Notes: generated by a model from the sequence alone, not told the origin. Positions 34,813-51,844 are shown, counted from the first letter of the stretch. The stretch is DNA of 64,000 bases from Polytrichum commune (GCA_950295325.1 OX485806.1:23126001-23190000), one strand, 5' to 3'. Numbers and translations are program-made.

Positions 34813-37705
34813 ATGATGCAGCACATGGCGGCCTATGCCAGCTCCAACATCACCACCGAACTCATTCAGAAGGTGTGTAACACATCACCACTTTAACACT
34901 TGCAGATTACGTGCGCTTTCAGTTTTCTTTGAATTAGCCTCTGTAGCGATTAATGCAGTGTTTGTGATGCTCATACCTACTCCACTTTCTTCTAACTTCA
35001 CAACCTTGACGTTACTTGTAAGTTCTTCTCAAGAGTCGTGTATCCTAAAATTGAAGACTGTTGCTGACAAAATAGATAAGCATGCCGAGAGATGATTTCC
35101 TGGTTGATATTTTTCGCGGAGCTGTTAATCACCTACACAAGCCAAGCCGCGTAAGAAGTAGATCAGTGCAGCCGTTTCGTGCCTAGATCAGTGTTACTTT
35201 ATTAGCAAAATAAAAGTGACTGGAAAGGTTGTTAAGTTTAAGGCATCTTGTAACTTCCCACAGCGTACGTGCACAAGAACTGTGAAAGATTGCGTCGTAC
35301 AGCGGGACCTTCTTTAGATCGCTCTTCGCACGTTTTATGTAAGGATGTTGTTGGAAATTCAGACCAGTCCCAGAGACGTTGGTGTCCACCTAGATGAACA
35401 TATCACCCAAGTGAGGTTACCAAGTGAGGTCCCGTATTGCCAAGTGACTTTAGGCCGAAACACACTGGTTCCTCCAGCTATGTAGGCTTCAGGTTTCATG
35501 TAATCTCTGTAGACACCGTAATGTGACAAAGTGATTATGCTAAATCACTCCAATCAGCTTGGCATGGACCCCACGATAGGAGAATTTTACAAGGCTATGA
35601 TGCAGTCAATAGCTGATTAGGTGCGGTGAGCACGAGCGTGAGCACGACAGCCTTCGTCTGTGGGCCAGAAAAGACCTAGTAGAAGATCTACCTTGAGAAA
35701 TGGCTACCGACGATTGTCAGTCCATGAAGTCAGTGAAAAAGATTTCTTTATCTATACCTTTTGTAACTGTGACAACTGATGGGCTAGAGGTACCACGTCC
35801 ACTTTCTAACGCAACCTGCCTTTAGACTTCTAATTTCTTATAAGGACGGCAGGCTCCGAAATTCTAATAGGTAATTGACATGTAACAAGATCTTAGATCA
35901 TGTAGAAATTGCCTGGAACTGAACCAAGTACTCGGCAGTTGATATTTTAGGACATTCAGATCATCACATAATATTAGTGAACCTCGTCTCATATTTCTTT
36001 GCGTCCTTTCGGTGAATGTTCCTTGCTAAACCGAGCTGATCAGGTGAGCTCCAACATTGGTTCTAGAGGTTCAGAAATTTCTCCTTTGTATCTGTACTGA
36101 CAGATTTGTCATGCATAGAATGAGGCGCGCATTTCGAAATTTTATTATATATTTAATGTCGTATAGTTCCCAATATCTTAATAAGAGTGTGGACATTACA
36201 AATGCAGTTTAATCTGTATTAAAAAATGTGAAGTTGACAGTCTTGATGATCTGATGAAGGTTATGACGAACTTCAGGACATAAAGGATCATGTCTGTATT
36301 GCCCATGGTTTACAAAGTCTGCCATCTGCGGAGGACGATAATCGAGGGAAAAAGTTTCATCAATAACGCCTGATATGCAGACTCTGACATACTCGTTCTC
36401 AATGCGATGCAATTAATGAAGTGGTCATAACCAGTTTCATGAATTGCATACTTGCCGAGCTGCTTGTGGGTAGGTCCAGAATCAATGTTGAGCCAGTTGA
36501 ATCATTGCTTGCGGGCATAGTAGCCTTCTGATGTGAAACATTGGTGTTTTTTTTACAGTACTTGGACGAGAACAAGCAGCTGATTCTTGCCATACTTGAT
36601 AATCAGAATCTTGGCAAGATTAATGAGTGTGCAACGTAAGTTTCTCAATAGAGTAAAGACACTTTTCGTGTACTGGTTTAAGGCGAAATACTTGTCAGTT
36701 GACCCATCTGCTTTAAGTCATGTTAGCTCGCCATTCATTCCTCTCCTTGCAGTTTCAGGACGTTGCAAGAGGGTGTCTTAAATAGATGTAAAGAGGTGTA
36801 CATGCTAGACATGGATCCCCACCTTGTACTACAAGCTTCTTGTGGTAGCGAGCTGCAGCAAGAAAAGCTCGTAGCATTCTGTATGGTTTTAGAAATTCTC
36901 CAAAACCTTTTCATGCTATGGATTGGATGTGGAAGCTCGCCGATGAATTGACACTTTGATTTCTACTTTAGATACCAAGCAAAGCTGCAACAGAATCTAA
37001 TGTACCTGGCAGCCATAGCGGATGCCCAGCCACAAGGTGGACATTCTCAGGTATGCGTTCCAATCGTATGTCTTTCAACTTCATTGTGAGTGGAAGGAGC
37101 CTGGGTAATTAGGCGATAGTAAGGATTTAGCAAGTAAATCGTGTTTGCTATTCTTCATGTCATAAACAGATCTTTTACCACATACTTCTACGTAGATGAG
37201 TTTTTTGAGGGTTGTGACATTTGAAGTTTCTTACTGCAAATGAATTGCATGACCTCTTATTCGCATTTGTGGTCTTCATGGAAATTAGATGCAGGCTCCC
37301 GCACCATCCATGCAACCAGCTCAGCAATACATGCAGCAGCAGCAACAGATGATGATGAATCAAAGAAACGCTATGATACCATCATACCTCCAACAAAGCC
37401 AACAAGCTTCGCAACAGTCATTCTACAGTCAACAGAGCTTGTTGTCCGGTGGTGGCGGATCGATACACATGTTATCCAACGAGAGAGGTATCGGTGGAAA
37501 CGGTTCGCAAGCGTCTCCAGGATACTCTGACGGAGGAAGGGATGGGAACCAAATGAACATGACATTGCAAGGAGATATGCATGGAGGCAATGGGACGGAT
37601 TTGGGCTGCTCCTCCCCTCTTGGACACCGCGATGGCGGCTCGGGGCAAGGTAACGATGATTCAGAGGCTTCTTATTTAAAAGGCTCTGATGGAAGCAGTC
37701 TGTAG
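34813..37705 (+). CDS. GIF: GRF-interacting factor (GIF/AN3), SSXT/SNH-domain coactivator
   Basis: The exons are 34813-34872, 36559-36635, 36972-37050 and 37289-37705 (stop included). All junctions are GT-AG and phases agree, giving 210 aa. Residues 1-72 form the SNH domain: MMQHMAAYASSNITTELIQK is joined to YLDENKQLILAILDNQNLGK, then to the conserved YQAKLQQNLMYLAAIADAQP. The rest is glutamine-rich (a QQQQQMMMN stretch), then glycine- and serine-rich, as in plant GIF proteins; Arabidopsis GIF1 has about the same length. The family has no DNA-binding domain. It binds the QLQ domain of GRF transcription factors through SNH and recruits SWI/SNF chromatin remodellers, promoting cell proliferation in leaf and meristem. 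The second ATG (34816) is an equally good start. An in-frame stop lies just upstream, so the N-terminus cannot be longer within this exon. No sign of damage. Confidence 0.95.
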
Positions 37706-38989
37706 CCGTCGGCTCTACGAGGATTCAGCTCTTCGCATGTATCTGTGGGATTAAGGTTTGTACAGGTTTGTGCAGTAATCAGCGAATTTATATATTTAGG
37801 AGGTACTAGCGCTCGAACCTTTCGCAGGTTTCTGGGAAGGCAAGGTTGAAGGTACAGATGGATGAGATGAGCTTGCAGATTATTACTTGAAAGATTTGAT
37901 GAGGGCCGTAGTAGATCCGGTCTTCTGAGGGAGAGTGGAGGTTTCTGTTCAGTGCATGTAGTAGTTCTCAGAAGTTGGTGAAAGTTAGTCATTCCACCCA
38001 TGTACTCTACAATTTTGTTATGTCTGCACAGTGGAGACAAATTGGAATGAAAATATCTCAGAATCCTCTAGTCTCAAAAATAATCCGAGCAATCCATGCA
38101 TACTATCTGAGAGCCCGCATTCTTGAGTACGTTGCCAGTTGTCAACTGTAAGCACTATTTGGAACTGTGTTCCTAGGGAATACAAGCTGCTAACGTGTTA
38201 ATGCTTAAAATGTCCTTTGTTTAGAAATATGATATGCATGATTACGTTGTCATGTTGCAATTATGTCATCGAGAAGGTGATTATGTATTGGTGAGAATCC
38301 AGTATTTGGAGCAAATTTTGTCATGGAATCAGCTGGAATTACATAGACACGAGTAGTTTGTAATGGATTCTATTCCCCAATCATTCTGTCCCTCGGCTCT
38401 TCTTTTGTGCAGGTTCTCCATATAGGTCCGCATGGGCGATGTAAAGAATAAGCTTACAGGTTGATTTCCAGTACGCCTGACAGATTATTACAACATCCCT
38501 CATGTTATGTGCATTATAAATTCAAAGCTTGCATATGTTTTTCATGAGCCAGAAGTAATCCGTATCCATTGCAGTTATGCAGGTGTGGATGGACTTACAT
38601 TGTCCTTAAATCTAAAACACCTCACTCACCCTTCAAAAATGTGCAACTTTGATGAGACCAAGTGGTACAGTTTACATAATTTCTCAGGTTTTGCATTTCA
38701 TTACTTTCACAATTGGAAGTGGTATGAGGTGAACTAAATTTGACTCTACAAAGTCAACATGGTAATGGTGATGCAGAAATTAAGTTCATCGTCACCCTGT
38801 AGCGGGCACTTCCAGCTCCAGACGATTTTGGCCGGTGGATCAGATTCGGTATTGCCTCACCCACTTAGCAAATGAGAATCATGAAGATTGTCAGTTCAAG
38901 TTTTTCACTGTAACTTGAACTTTTATTTCCAATCGGTCCAGTTCTCCCAGGGTATTTTGATCACAAGATTTCGCACGAGATGATTGGCC
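37706..38989. other. GIF 3' region and spacer
   Basis: The start of this stretch should hold the GIF 3' untranslated region. No clear AATAAA signal was placed. No other gene was recognised. Confidence 0.4.
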
Positions 38990-40284
38990 TCCAAACTGTG
39001 GTCATAACCATTTTCGTCATTGTATTTGGATTAGCTCGTCGAAGTGAAGATCTCTCTTGAATGGACATATAAGGCCCCCAATATGTTGACAGTTGAGCCT
39101 AAAATAGTTAACCATTGAGCACATAGTCAAATCTCTTTGAACACTTGTCTTCTTGTTGTTTGCATTTAGATTTACACCTAAGCACACACCACTCTAATAG
39201 AGGTTTCCCATTAAGATAGGTCACCAAACTAGGCCCTCTTACCTTACACAGACTTGCTTTTAGATATCGATTTGGAAGGCAAATGCTTGTATTGCTTTCA
39301 ACAGAACCAATTACCATCAGTTTTGCATGCCGGATCCAAAAGAATGAGCACAGTAACACCTGCTCCTAGGCTATAAACCTCTCAACCTGCCAAAACTGCT
39401 TGTAGTTTAAAAATGCCACAAACTTACCAAGCCCTTCTGCTAACCTTTCTAAATCTTGCCAATCCCGGCACTTTCATGAAGCTTGTAAACTTCTCTAATG
39501 TGCCATCAGCAATTAGTTTTTTTCCAGCAAATAAGAGACACACGCAGAGAAAATCAATGTCAAGAAATGCCTGAGGGTTTGCGCTTCAGAGGGTTTCACT
39601 GCATCATTTGCATTCATGGTGCCCTGAAGATGTTGATGCACTTTGACTGTGGCTGGCAAGGACCATGTTGCCACTGCTGGCAGACCTCACAGCCACTTCC
39701 TCCTACCTAAGCTTCAATGGGAGCAGGAGTAACTACCTGTTGCAAAAGGTACTGAGGTAAGTGGGCCTAAAACAGACACTATAAGCTCTGCACCAACTTA
39801 TCTTATGAAATTAAACACAAATTAGGACAAGATAATTAGGACATCCAAGTAGAGGCCATAGCCATTTTCCTCATTATTTTGGAAGCTCACATGAACATCT
39901 TATCAGTATCAAACTGAAGATCCTCTTTCTTTTCAATGATCATATAGGTTCACCCTCTTAAGTTGCCTCTTGAACCTGTAGTGGTTAACAAATAATTGAA
40001 CACATAATCCAATCTCATGTTGCTTGTTCTTAGCCACACACCTGACCAACCACTCAAACACAGGTATCTTATTCATTGGGAAAATGAAGATCCTCTTTCA
40101 TCTTGATTGATCATAACCAATTATGCTGACTATTGAGCCTAGAACAGTGAACAAATTTTGAGCACAAATTCTAATAGAGTCCTGTCGACACATGATGTCT
40201 TTTTGGTGTCTGTTCTTAGATCCACACCTAATCACACACCATTCAAATATAGGTGTCTGATTAAGATAAGACCTGCTTACCTTA
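38990..40284 (+). repeat. Run of family C copies beside the uL4 gene
   Basis: Three partial copies lie at about 38990-39265, 39800-40075 and 40075-40284. Shared text includes TTGACAGTTGAGCCTAAAAT, AACACTTGTCTTCTTG, CCACACCTAATCACACACCA and GATTAAGATAAG. The last copy ends about three bases beyond the uL4 stop codon. The uL4 3' untranslated region is therefore probably repeat sequence read in antisense. Confidence 0.7.
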
Positions 40285-40286
40285 GT

Positions 40287-43200
40287 TCATCTGTTGATGG
40301 GTGTATGCAACCGTCTTTCAATGCTTCGGATCGCCGAAACTGTCATTATTAGAGTATCATGTTGTAAGATGCTGTAAACATTAAGTCCCTGCACGAAACC
40401 AACACAAGCTACAATAATCAGATTGGGCTAAACCAGCTGCTAAGAATCAGGAAAATGTGCTGTGGGCAATCTTGTAATCCATTTCCAAAAGTCAAGTCAT
40501 GGACACAATAGAGTTATCAGCAAAGTCCCTCAAGTTTTTTCTTTGAGGGATTTTTCTATAAGAGCCTGTTAGAGAGTCTTGTGTCAGAGCTTAGTTTTGA
40601 TGCATCGGTAATGATCCTTGAACCTCCTCTTCCAATCCAAATTATTTTAAGAAAACTTTAGAATCTACAGTAGGGTCTGACCTATGGGATATGACACCCT
40701 TAATCCCGGCTCAGCCTATGCAAGGATAGCTTGGCCCACTGATCCTAGTATGGCAAGCCAGATTTCTATAGCCCAGCTCCATTCTTTTAGCATGTTAGTT
40801 CAAGCCTGAAGAAAACTTGATGACTTTATGCATAAGCTCTCAAAACTCACCTTTTACCCAAATCACCCAGAATTTGACCTGGAGACTTTACAGATAACTC
40901 TAATATATATGCTAAAATGATGACAAATCTTTTACCTTTGCAGGAATGACATTCGCATAGTGCAAGTTGCCAGTAGCTTGGCATAGAGGAGCATTGATTT
41001 CCTCAGCATCATCGACAAAGAGCACTTTCTTGCACTCCATATCGGCAATCAAGCGCTCCATCTCTCGTGTCCTACGTGTGGGTGGAATGATTGAATCAAA
41101 AACCTTCAGCTGCAGAAAGAAAACAACTCTTTTTTTAGTATGCACCTTCAACAAGAGACCACCCTTGCAAACAGAAGAGTATGCAAGTTGTGAGTTGCAA
41201 TGAATTTGATCCACTTAAGCCCCCCTTTACACTAGAGCTCAAGTTGAGAGATCGAACTTGCAAATTTTGGGAGTTTGATTACTTGGAGTTGACAAGCTTT
41301 CAACCAGAGCTTAAACTATGGAGAGCTTGCTTCACCAGTCCTCAATCATCCTCTATTGAGCAAAGTGAAAATGGCCATGCTCAAAGTGAGAAATCAAGGG
41401 GGAGAAAATACTAAACAGAGAAGCATTCATGACGAACCAAAGAATGCTTGACAGCCCATTGGCTTGGGGCCCACAAAACAAGACATCAAACTCTCAACAT
41501 TCCTCAGGTACCTCATGGAGGTAGCTTAGGATTTTGAACAAGAGCTTGTGAATAATGACCGAGAGCTTGTTGTAGTTGTTCCAGATGGCATAGTTGGATC
41601 CATCAAGGCTTATCCCGTCTACGCATAAACCCAGTAAAGGGTTCAAGCTCTCAAGTTGAAAACTCAAAGGTAAAATGGATTTGAGTGAGCAAGCATGCTT
41701 AAGATTCTCCTTTCTGCCAATGAGAAGGCTCCCATCTTTGAGCTCGCAACCTCTCTAGCATAAAGGGGGCCTTATACATCTTGTGATGAACTACATGATG
41801 AGGGTGAATCAACTCCCAATGTCCCAATACACAAGTGACAACAAGGTTGGGATTTTTACATTCTAATGATCCTCGTCCAAGTTCCAAGTAGATTTATATA
41901 CCTTCCCTTCAGCAACACGAGCTGAAAGCGCTACTTTAAGGCCTAGCCGACGAACTTGCTTCTGCAAACCAATCTCATGGCTCCGAGGCTTTGGACCATG
42001 CTGCGTCGCTCCTCCTCGAAACTGTATAATATAACACAAATAATAATAATTCAGTGTAGACAAAACGGACATTGACAAAACATCACTATACCTCAAGGAA
42101 CAGCTCAGAAACAGATGTTTCCAGAACACACTGAAGTGCAATGAGGGTGATTTTATGACTTTATGAACAAACATAGGGTTGAAATTTAGGTTTTTTGTTT
42201 ATATATTTTAAAATTGTAAGACCTAAAAGGTTGAAATATCAGTTGATCCAATGCTGAATGAACCAACAGCTGAGCTTGCACTGAATAAATATATTAAACC
42301 CTGAGGGGTATGTTCCAACACTGACTCAAGATTTTCAGGACCGCCATTCTACTTCGAGAAACAGCTCAGAAAAAACACATCTTCAAAAAACTGGAGTGCA
42401 ATGAAGGTGAGAGACATCATCACAAACCTATAACTTCCTAAACCAGCACATCAAACAACTACTTTGAATCGCTGCCAACCAAACATACGGTTGATATGTT
42501 AAACTCTTTTTTATGTCTTATAGTTGCAAGACCTAAAAGATGGAATCATGGCTTAATCAATGTTGAATGAACCATTAGCTAAATATAACCTAGCACTGAT
42601 TAGATATTAAACCCTAATGGGTATGTATCAACACTGACTCGGCATATATTTGAAGATATCATTAAACTCTTAGGTCTAAGAATGACATTAGAAATAAACT
42701 AACCTGTGGACCTCGTAGGGACCCATGTCGAGCCCTGCCACTTCCTTTCTGGGGACCAGGCTTCCTCCCTGTCCCACTAACTTCATGAATACCCCTCGTA
42801 GAATGTGTACCCTGTATGCAATCATAAATTCATAAATAGCTGTGAGATTTGAAGCATTCATGGAATTATGACTCTAAAAGGAGAATGTGTCATTCAAATG
42901 CAACAAGGCCATCAGTGGAGGATTTGAAACCCTCCATTGGTTAACATTTCTATATCTGTGCATGTAGGCTGTCAAAGACAAGTACAGCTTTCAGAAAATA
43001 ACTATGCAGTGAAGTTTAGAGCAAGCAACGACATCTACGGATTTGCACCCAAAAATACAACTACTACACAAATCCAGGCATGCAATCCACTAATAAACTT
43101 CAAGCAAGATAAGTTTAAGAACTCGTGCTTTCCATATTTCTGTGGCCCCTATTCCCTTTTTGTTTCACTCACCTGACGTCTTTTTGCCAATTGCCAACGG

Positions 43201-44651
43201 ACAACACGGTGCACAATGTCAGGTCGAATGGGCACGTCAAAAACATCACCCGCAATTGTTGCCAGACCTTTGTCCTCACTCTCAAAGTTGGTAACATTTA
43301 CCTCGATATCCTTCAGCTTGCCTGCAATTCCACAAATCAATTGACATCTCATACTTTCAAAAGGATTATCGGATACTTTTTTCTTGGCACCCACTTGTAG
43401 TAAGATATAAAACACACAATTGGTGTGAGATGATTAGCAAATCCAAATCATGCCCATAGCCATTTGCCTCATACTTTTTGGTGCTCACATGCGTATCTTA
43501 GTCATTATCGTCATGCTCTTTAAGTGGTCATGTAGGAACCCCCCCCCCCCAAATTATGTTGATTAGTGTGCCTAGAATTGTTAGCATATCTTGAGCACAT
43601 GTCCAATCTTTTTTAAGCACATGTCTTTTTGATGTTCATTGTTAGATCCACTCACCACATATCACACAAATATAGGTGTCCAAATTCTTGCTATGTTGGA
43701 ATTAGGCACATCTACTTGAAGACTTGGTTGGAGAGGTGCATCACGTATGGAAACATTCTTAGACTATCCGGATCACCTAAGTATTATTCCATTTGCATTG
43801 GAACCTATACAGGCTACTCAAGAATGTAATGGATCGGTTCAGTCGATGCCACTATACTTGACTGCAAGAAGCACGCATACTAAACCCCCACATTTAAGGA
43901 TGTCTTTTACAGAACCAAAAACCCCAAGCCCTTGCTGATACAGAGTAAAATTATCTTTCTGGATTTGACTTGCCTCAACAACTTAGAATTAATGGAAGGC
44001 AGGCAGAGGCTGTAATTTAGCTTCAAACTTATCTAGCAAATTCCTTGCATTGCTGCATGCATGAATTCTACTAAACCCTAAACCCTAATGGGGGAAATAA
44101 GCAACCTCTTCAAATTCCTTGTGCAGTAGTTCTCCGCACCAATCAAGGAAACTCTAGAACTCACTCTGGAGCTCAAATTCTTCCTACTGTAGATCTACAG
44201 AATTGAGAAACCTGAATCTCATTCCTTCTTCCAAATCCATGGAGAAAATTCTGCACAGCCTCCAAAGATTTTCCACACATGAAATTTCTAAACCTTAAAC
44301 CCTAATGGGGAAATTTAAACAACTTCTTGGCATTCCTTGTCGGCGCCAATCAAGACAATCCTACAGTAACTCCTAAGCTCAAATTCCTCCTACCACGGAT
44401 TTAAGACATAGAGAAACCTGAAATCCTCATTCCTTCTTCACAACTCCACCGAGAAAAGGCTGGAGAGCCTTCCGGAGATGTTTTCAACTACCGAGAAAAA
44501 CCCTAAGAATCTTATAACTTGCTTGGAGGCAGAGAGAAACGAGTTACCGACCTTGAGTAGTAGCAAACACATGCTTCGCAGCAACGGTGGCATGCCCTAA
44601 TCGCTGCCCAGACAACCACGACTGCCACAAACTTCCTTGCTGACCCTGCAT
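40287..44651 (-). CDS. uL4m: Mitochondrial-type ribosomal protein uL4
   Basis: The exons in order are 44651-44552, 43321-43173, 42811-42704, 42021-41902, 41109-40936 and 40388-40287 (stop TGA). Phases agree and the product is 250 aa. Residues 1-34 look like a targeting presequence, rich in Q, S, A, R and K. The core is recognisable uL4: [20 protein letters not shown], then [20 protein letters not shown] and [20 protein letters not shown], the glycine/arginine loop that lines the peptide exit tunnel. [20 protein letters not shown] and [13 protein letters not shown] follow, then the C-terminal half with [13 protein letters not shown] and a conserved-looking end HTPINR. The [20 protein letters not shown] block points to the mitochondrial rather than plastid form. 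The first exon is the least sure: its donor (CAAG then GTCGGT) is weak, and a small extra exon could be missing. A TAA in frame upstream of the ATG fixes the start. It is divergent with COQ5. Confidence 0.92.
41218..41771. mobile_element. TIR element in uL4 intron 4, TTA duplication
   Basis: The left end AGCCCCCCTTTACACTAGAG is matched by the right end CTCTCTAGCATAAAGGGGGCC inverted, with a few changes. TTA lies on both sides (41215-41217 and 41772-41774). The 554-bp body contains more AGAGCTCAAG/CTTGAGCTCT-like words in both orientations. It is PIF/Harbinger-like. The whole element lies inside the intron between the fourth and fifth uL4 coding exons. Confidence 0.8.
43410..43715 (+). repeat. 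Family C copy in uL4 intron 1
   Basis: ACACACAATTGGTGTGAGAT, GATTAGCAAATCCAAATC, a C-run, GTTAGCATATCTTGAGCACA and ATAGGTGTCCAAATTC follow the family order and end at GGCACATCTAC. It lies within the first intron of uL4, antisense to that gene. Confidence 0.7.
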
Positions 44652-45204
44652 TTCGCCGCACCCTACTTAACATTAGATCCACATAAAACCCTAACAAAAA
44701 CAGGAAGAAAAATTGGAGGCAGGTGGCAGCAACGCAATGCGAACTCCAAACTCTACATCCTCAAAAACTAAACCCCCGCGTATGAATCCATCACAGGAGC
44801 ACATGTAATACGTTGCATTGTCACATCCTCTACGGCGACTTGAGCATGTCGAAGATACGATGCGAGAGACTGCAGGGGGGAGATTTGATGGCAAACGAAG
44901 AGTAGCCATTTAATGTTTTACTGGCAGCAAAATGCTGCTTCAAAAAGTTCTTGAAAACTGCAAGTGAGAAATCTCAAGGCTTACAGATGCTTGAGAGCGG
45001 GCCGAAGCCCAGAGGGAGCGCGCAATGCCCGCCATCTCTCGTTCCGAGTCTCAATTCTTCCAACTCGCCTTTCTTCTCCAGTGCGGACTCTTGTTCACCT
45101 CCACCAACCAAAACCCGCTTTCATCAACTTTGTGGATGATAACATTTGAATGATAACGCACATACGGTCCGCCTTCTGTCTAAGAAAAGCACTACATCGT
45201 GTAT

Positions 45205-45735
45205 GGTATTTAGTGTCACATGCGTAATAGTGTCACTTACCCTATTTTGAGGCATATGCTAGGTTACACTAATGACCAACAACTTCACGCCAAGTGTCAG
45301 CTCATGACACTTGGCGTTCACGTGTGCTTTTTAATATCTTGGCATGAGTATGTTTAATTATGTTTTGAGATGTATGCTCATTGCTCATGTTACACAATGG
45401 TCTACGAGTTAATTAAAGTGTACACAAATGATACTTGGCTTTAGAATGTTTAATACTATTTTTCTCTTGCATACTAGAATGTAAACACATAACACTTGTC
45501 ATCAGTATATTTAATAATATATTCCCCTTACATGCTAAATCACAAAACTATCCTCTCAAGTATCCCAATGTGCTACACTAAATGTCATAATGTAACTAAT
45601 TTCTTCATTTCAGAAGGTTACTTGTATTGATGAATAGTATCATATTCACAATTAGCGGACATGACACTTTGAGACCTCTAGGCATCTAGTTTAGGTCCTT
45701 CACAAATAGAGTATGTGACATTAAATATCATAAAC
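45205..45735 (+). mobile_element. Family L copy, uninterrupted
   Basis: The left end ATTTAGTGTCACATGCG and the right end TATGTGACATTAAATATC are near-inverted copies, which suggests a TIR element of about 530 bp. It matches the split copy at 19670-20640 along its length and shows the empty site for the MITE found there (GTGCTACACTAAATGTC, near 45570-45586). Non-coding. Confidence 0.75.
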
Positions 45736-45754
45736 ATTTTACACTTATAAGCTC

Positions 45755-46090
45755 GATTAGGGTGGGAATATACTAGGGTCTAGCACTAAAAGAAACTCTA
45801 AAATCAAGTGATCTTATTGGTCAAGATCAAAATCTCGGGTTCAAGGAGTTTGTAGTAGAGTCCAAGTCCAAAGTATGAAAAATGAAATGGTGTTAATGTG
45901 GCACCATTTTCCTTCCAAATCTCATAAGTTTTGACACAAGAAGATACTCCACCTAGTTTGAGAAACTAATCTTCAAGCTCGGGTCCAATCTTGAGTCCAA
46001 AAGTAAGGTCCATTAGGGGGTGTTTTGGACTCCAAGTTTCTAGGGCTTATATCTTAATGTAAATCCTCCTTAAACATCTCATTTAGTGTA
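45755..46090 (+). repeat. Family E copy 2
   Basis: It matches 28425-28720 in order and direction (AATCAAGTGATCTTATTGG, CAAAGTATGAAAAATGAAA, AGTTTGAGAAACTAATCTTC, AAGGTCCATTAGG). Confidence 0.7.
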
Positions 46091-46615
46091 GTTCACACTA
46101 AATGAAATGTGCATCATCTATCCACATTAATTATCTTGCAATCATTGGGTGGCAACTAAAGAGTGTCGTATGACACTTGATCCTACATGACAAGTTGAAA
46201 TACACCAATTTAAAAGCACACTACGTGTTCATCATTGCCTTACAACATTGAAACTTTAACTAATTATTAATGTGGACCACATTATTTTCTAGTCCTAACT
46301 TCTTTTTCAATAATAATTATTGTTATGGGCCACATGATTTACTATTATGGACATAGATTGTGTGGTAAGTAAATTATGACGAGTGACAAGTGGCACTAAA
46401 ACAACACATCAATGTTAGAGAGTTTGAATATCAATGTTAGTGTGGCCCAAGAGAAACAAATATTCAGCACTTGAATTTTACTGCCACACTAAATAGTGTA
46501 TTTGTGGATGAAACCGTACAAGTGGATGAATACGTGGATGCATGCTTCCGGCAAGGAACAAAACAGAAGAAGGAACACAAATTTCCGAAACTCGTCGAGA
46601 ATTCGCTCGTTGGCG

Positions 46616-50672
<4,057 letters not shown>

Positions 50673-51844
50673 GCTTGGAAGTCCTTGACAAATTAAATTG
50701 GCAGCAACGAAAGCAGACTCGTGGTTGCCATCATCATCTACAATATCATTTCTTTTATTCAGGGCATTGAGATTAGCTAGCAAGGCAAGTAGATACAAAA
50801 AGGATAATTTTGGAAGAAGATAATGAACATGTGCATCTTTTGAAGGTTTCAATGATTCAATGTTTCTGTTTTAAAGTAACTTAGAGGTAGAGAGCAGTTT
50901 CCAGTTGTAAAACTAAGTGGACTGCTCCTCAAACAAAGCAAAAGCTGCACATGTTACACATTCTGCCAATTCATTGTGCAGGCAGGTCTAAGCCCCTTAC
51001 CAATTAAAGGGGTAAAGCATTGTCTAAGATGTGCTATTAAATTACATTTTCAAGTTCATCTTGACAAAAGAGAAGCTGTGAGGTACCATCAAATGATCAC
51101 ATTCACATGTGTTGTATATATACATATATATAAAGGGATTCTCAAATCAACCACACACTGGCTAAAACGACTTTAGAGATGCGTCACACAGTCACATGAA
51201 AGGTCAAATTTTGGACAATTCTAGATGTAAGATGAAATGTAAAGAAAGAGGAAGTGGAGTTGATAACTTGCTCCTCTACATGTGTGTGGTAAAAAATCAA
51301 CTTTTGTTCCTCTACAAATGAGAAGGCCCAACTAATGTTGGACTAGTATACATGTATCAATTAATGTCATCATAGAACCTCCATGTGGGTACCAAATTTG
51401 TAATTATTAGTTAGATACTGGTATTTGGTGGGTATGTCAAGGTGAGAATTTTTTGGGGAGAGGGAATTATCATGTTGTATTTAAGTAAAATCTGGACATA
51501 TTTTCAATATTTGGAGTTTTTAGTTGCTTCAATTCTATTGTAGGATCTTACGATACACATATGATATACCTAAATTTTATGGAAGATGTGTGAATCCTTA
51601 GTGATTGCTTAAATGTTATGCAATTAAAGTATGATGAAAATATTAAAATGCCTATTTTTATGCTAAATATAAATAAATAAATTTGGAATCGTGATATACA
51701 ATCAAAACGACTACTATGATATTATCATAATTAACTTTACATGTTCTATCATAGGATCTTATCATATAATCCTATGATAGAATTCAACATGTTATGATTT
51801 TGGACTTGGACTTAGTCCAATTTTATTTAAATATGTGTTTATCA
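50673..51844. other. COQ5 3' region and AT-rich spacer
   Basis: No gene recognised. A hairpin with 12-bp perfect arms, CTATCATAGGAT and ATCCTATGATAG, lies at 51746-51780. Confidence 0.45.

Larger units (their letters stand above)
44652..46615. promoter_or_regulatory. Shared upstream region of uL4 and COQ5
   Basis: The two start codons face away from each other across 1,964 bp. Each gene's own promoter is probably the 300-550 bp next to it (44652-45200 and 46110-46615). The middle is filled by a family L repeat (45205-45735) and a family E repeat (45755-46090). A perfect 10-bp hairpin, CATTTAGTGT and ACACTAAATG, lies near 46080-46106. No TATA box was placed with confidence. Confidence 0.45.

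Noticed and set aside
39108-39359. An 83-codon minus frame downstream of uL4
   Set aside because: It overlaps a family C repeat, and uL4 already ends with a conserved-looking C-terminus at 40287.
44512-44697. A 61-codon minus frame at the uL4 start
   Set aside because: It is a different frame of the same exon. The accepted frame has the start at 44651, joins in phase to the next exon and gives presequence-like composition.
46496-46615. Upstream in-frame extension of COQ5
   Set aside because: The frame is open to an ATG at 46496, but the extra 40 residues are unlike a mitochondrial presequence. The three-ATG start at 46616 is directly followed by a typical arginine-rich presequence.
51746-51780. 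Hairpin as a miRNA gene
   Set aside because: The 12-bp perfect arms with an 11-base loop are too short for a plant miRNA precursor, and the sequence is simple and AT-rich.
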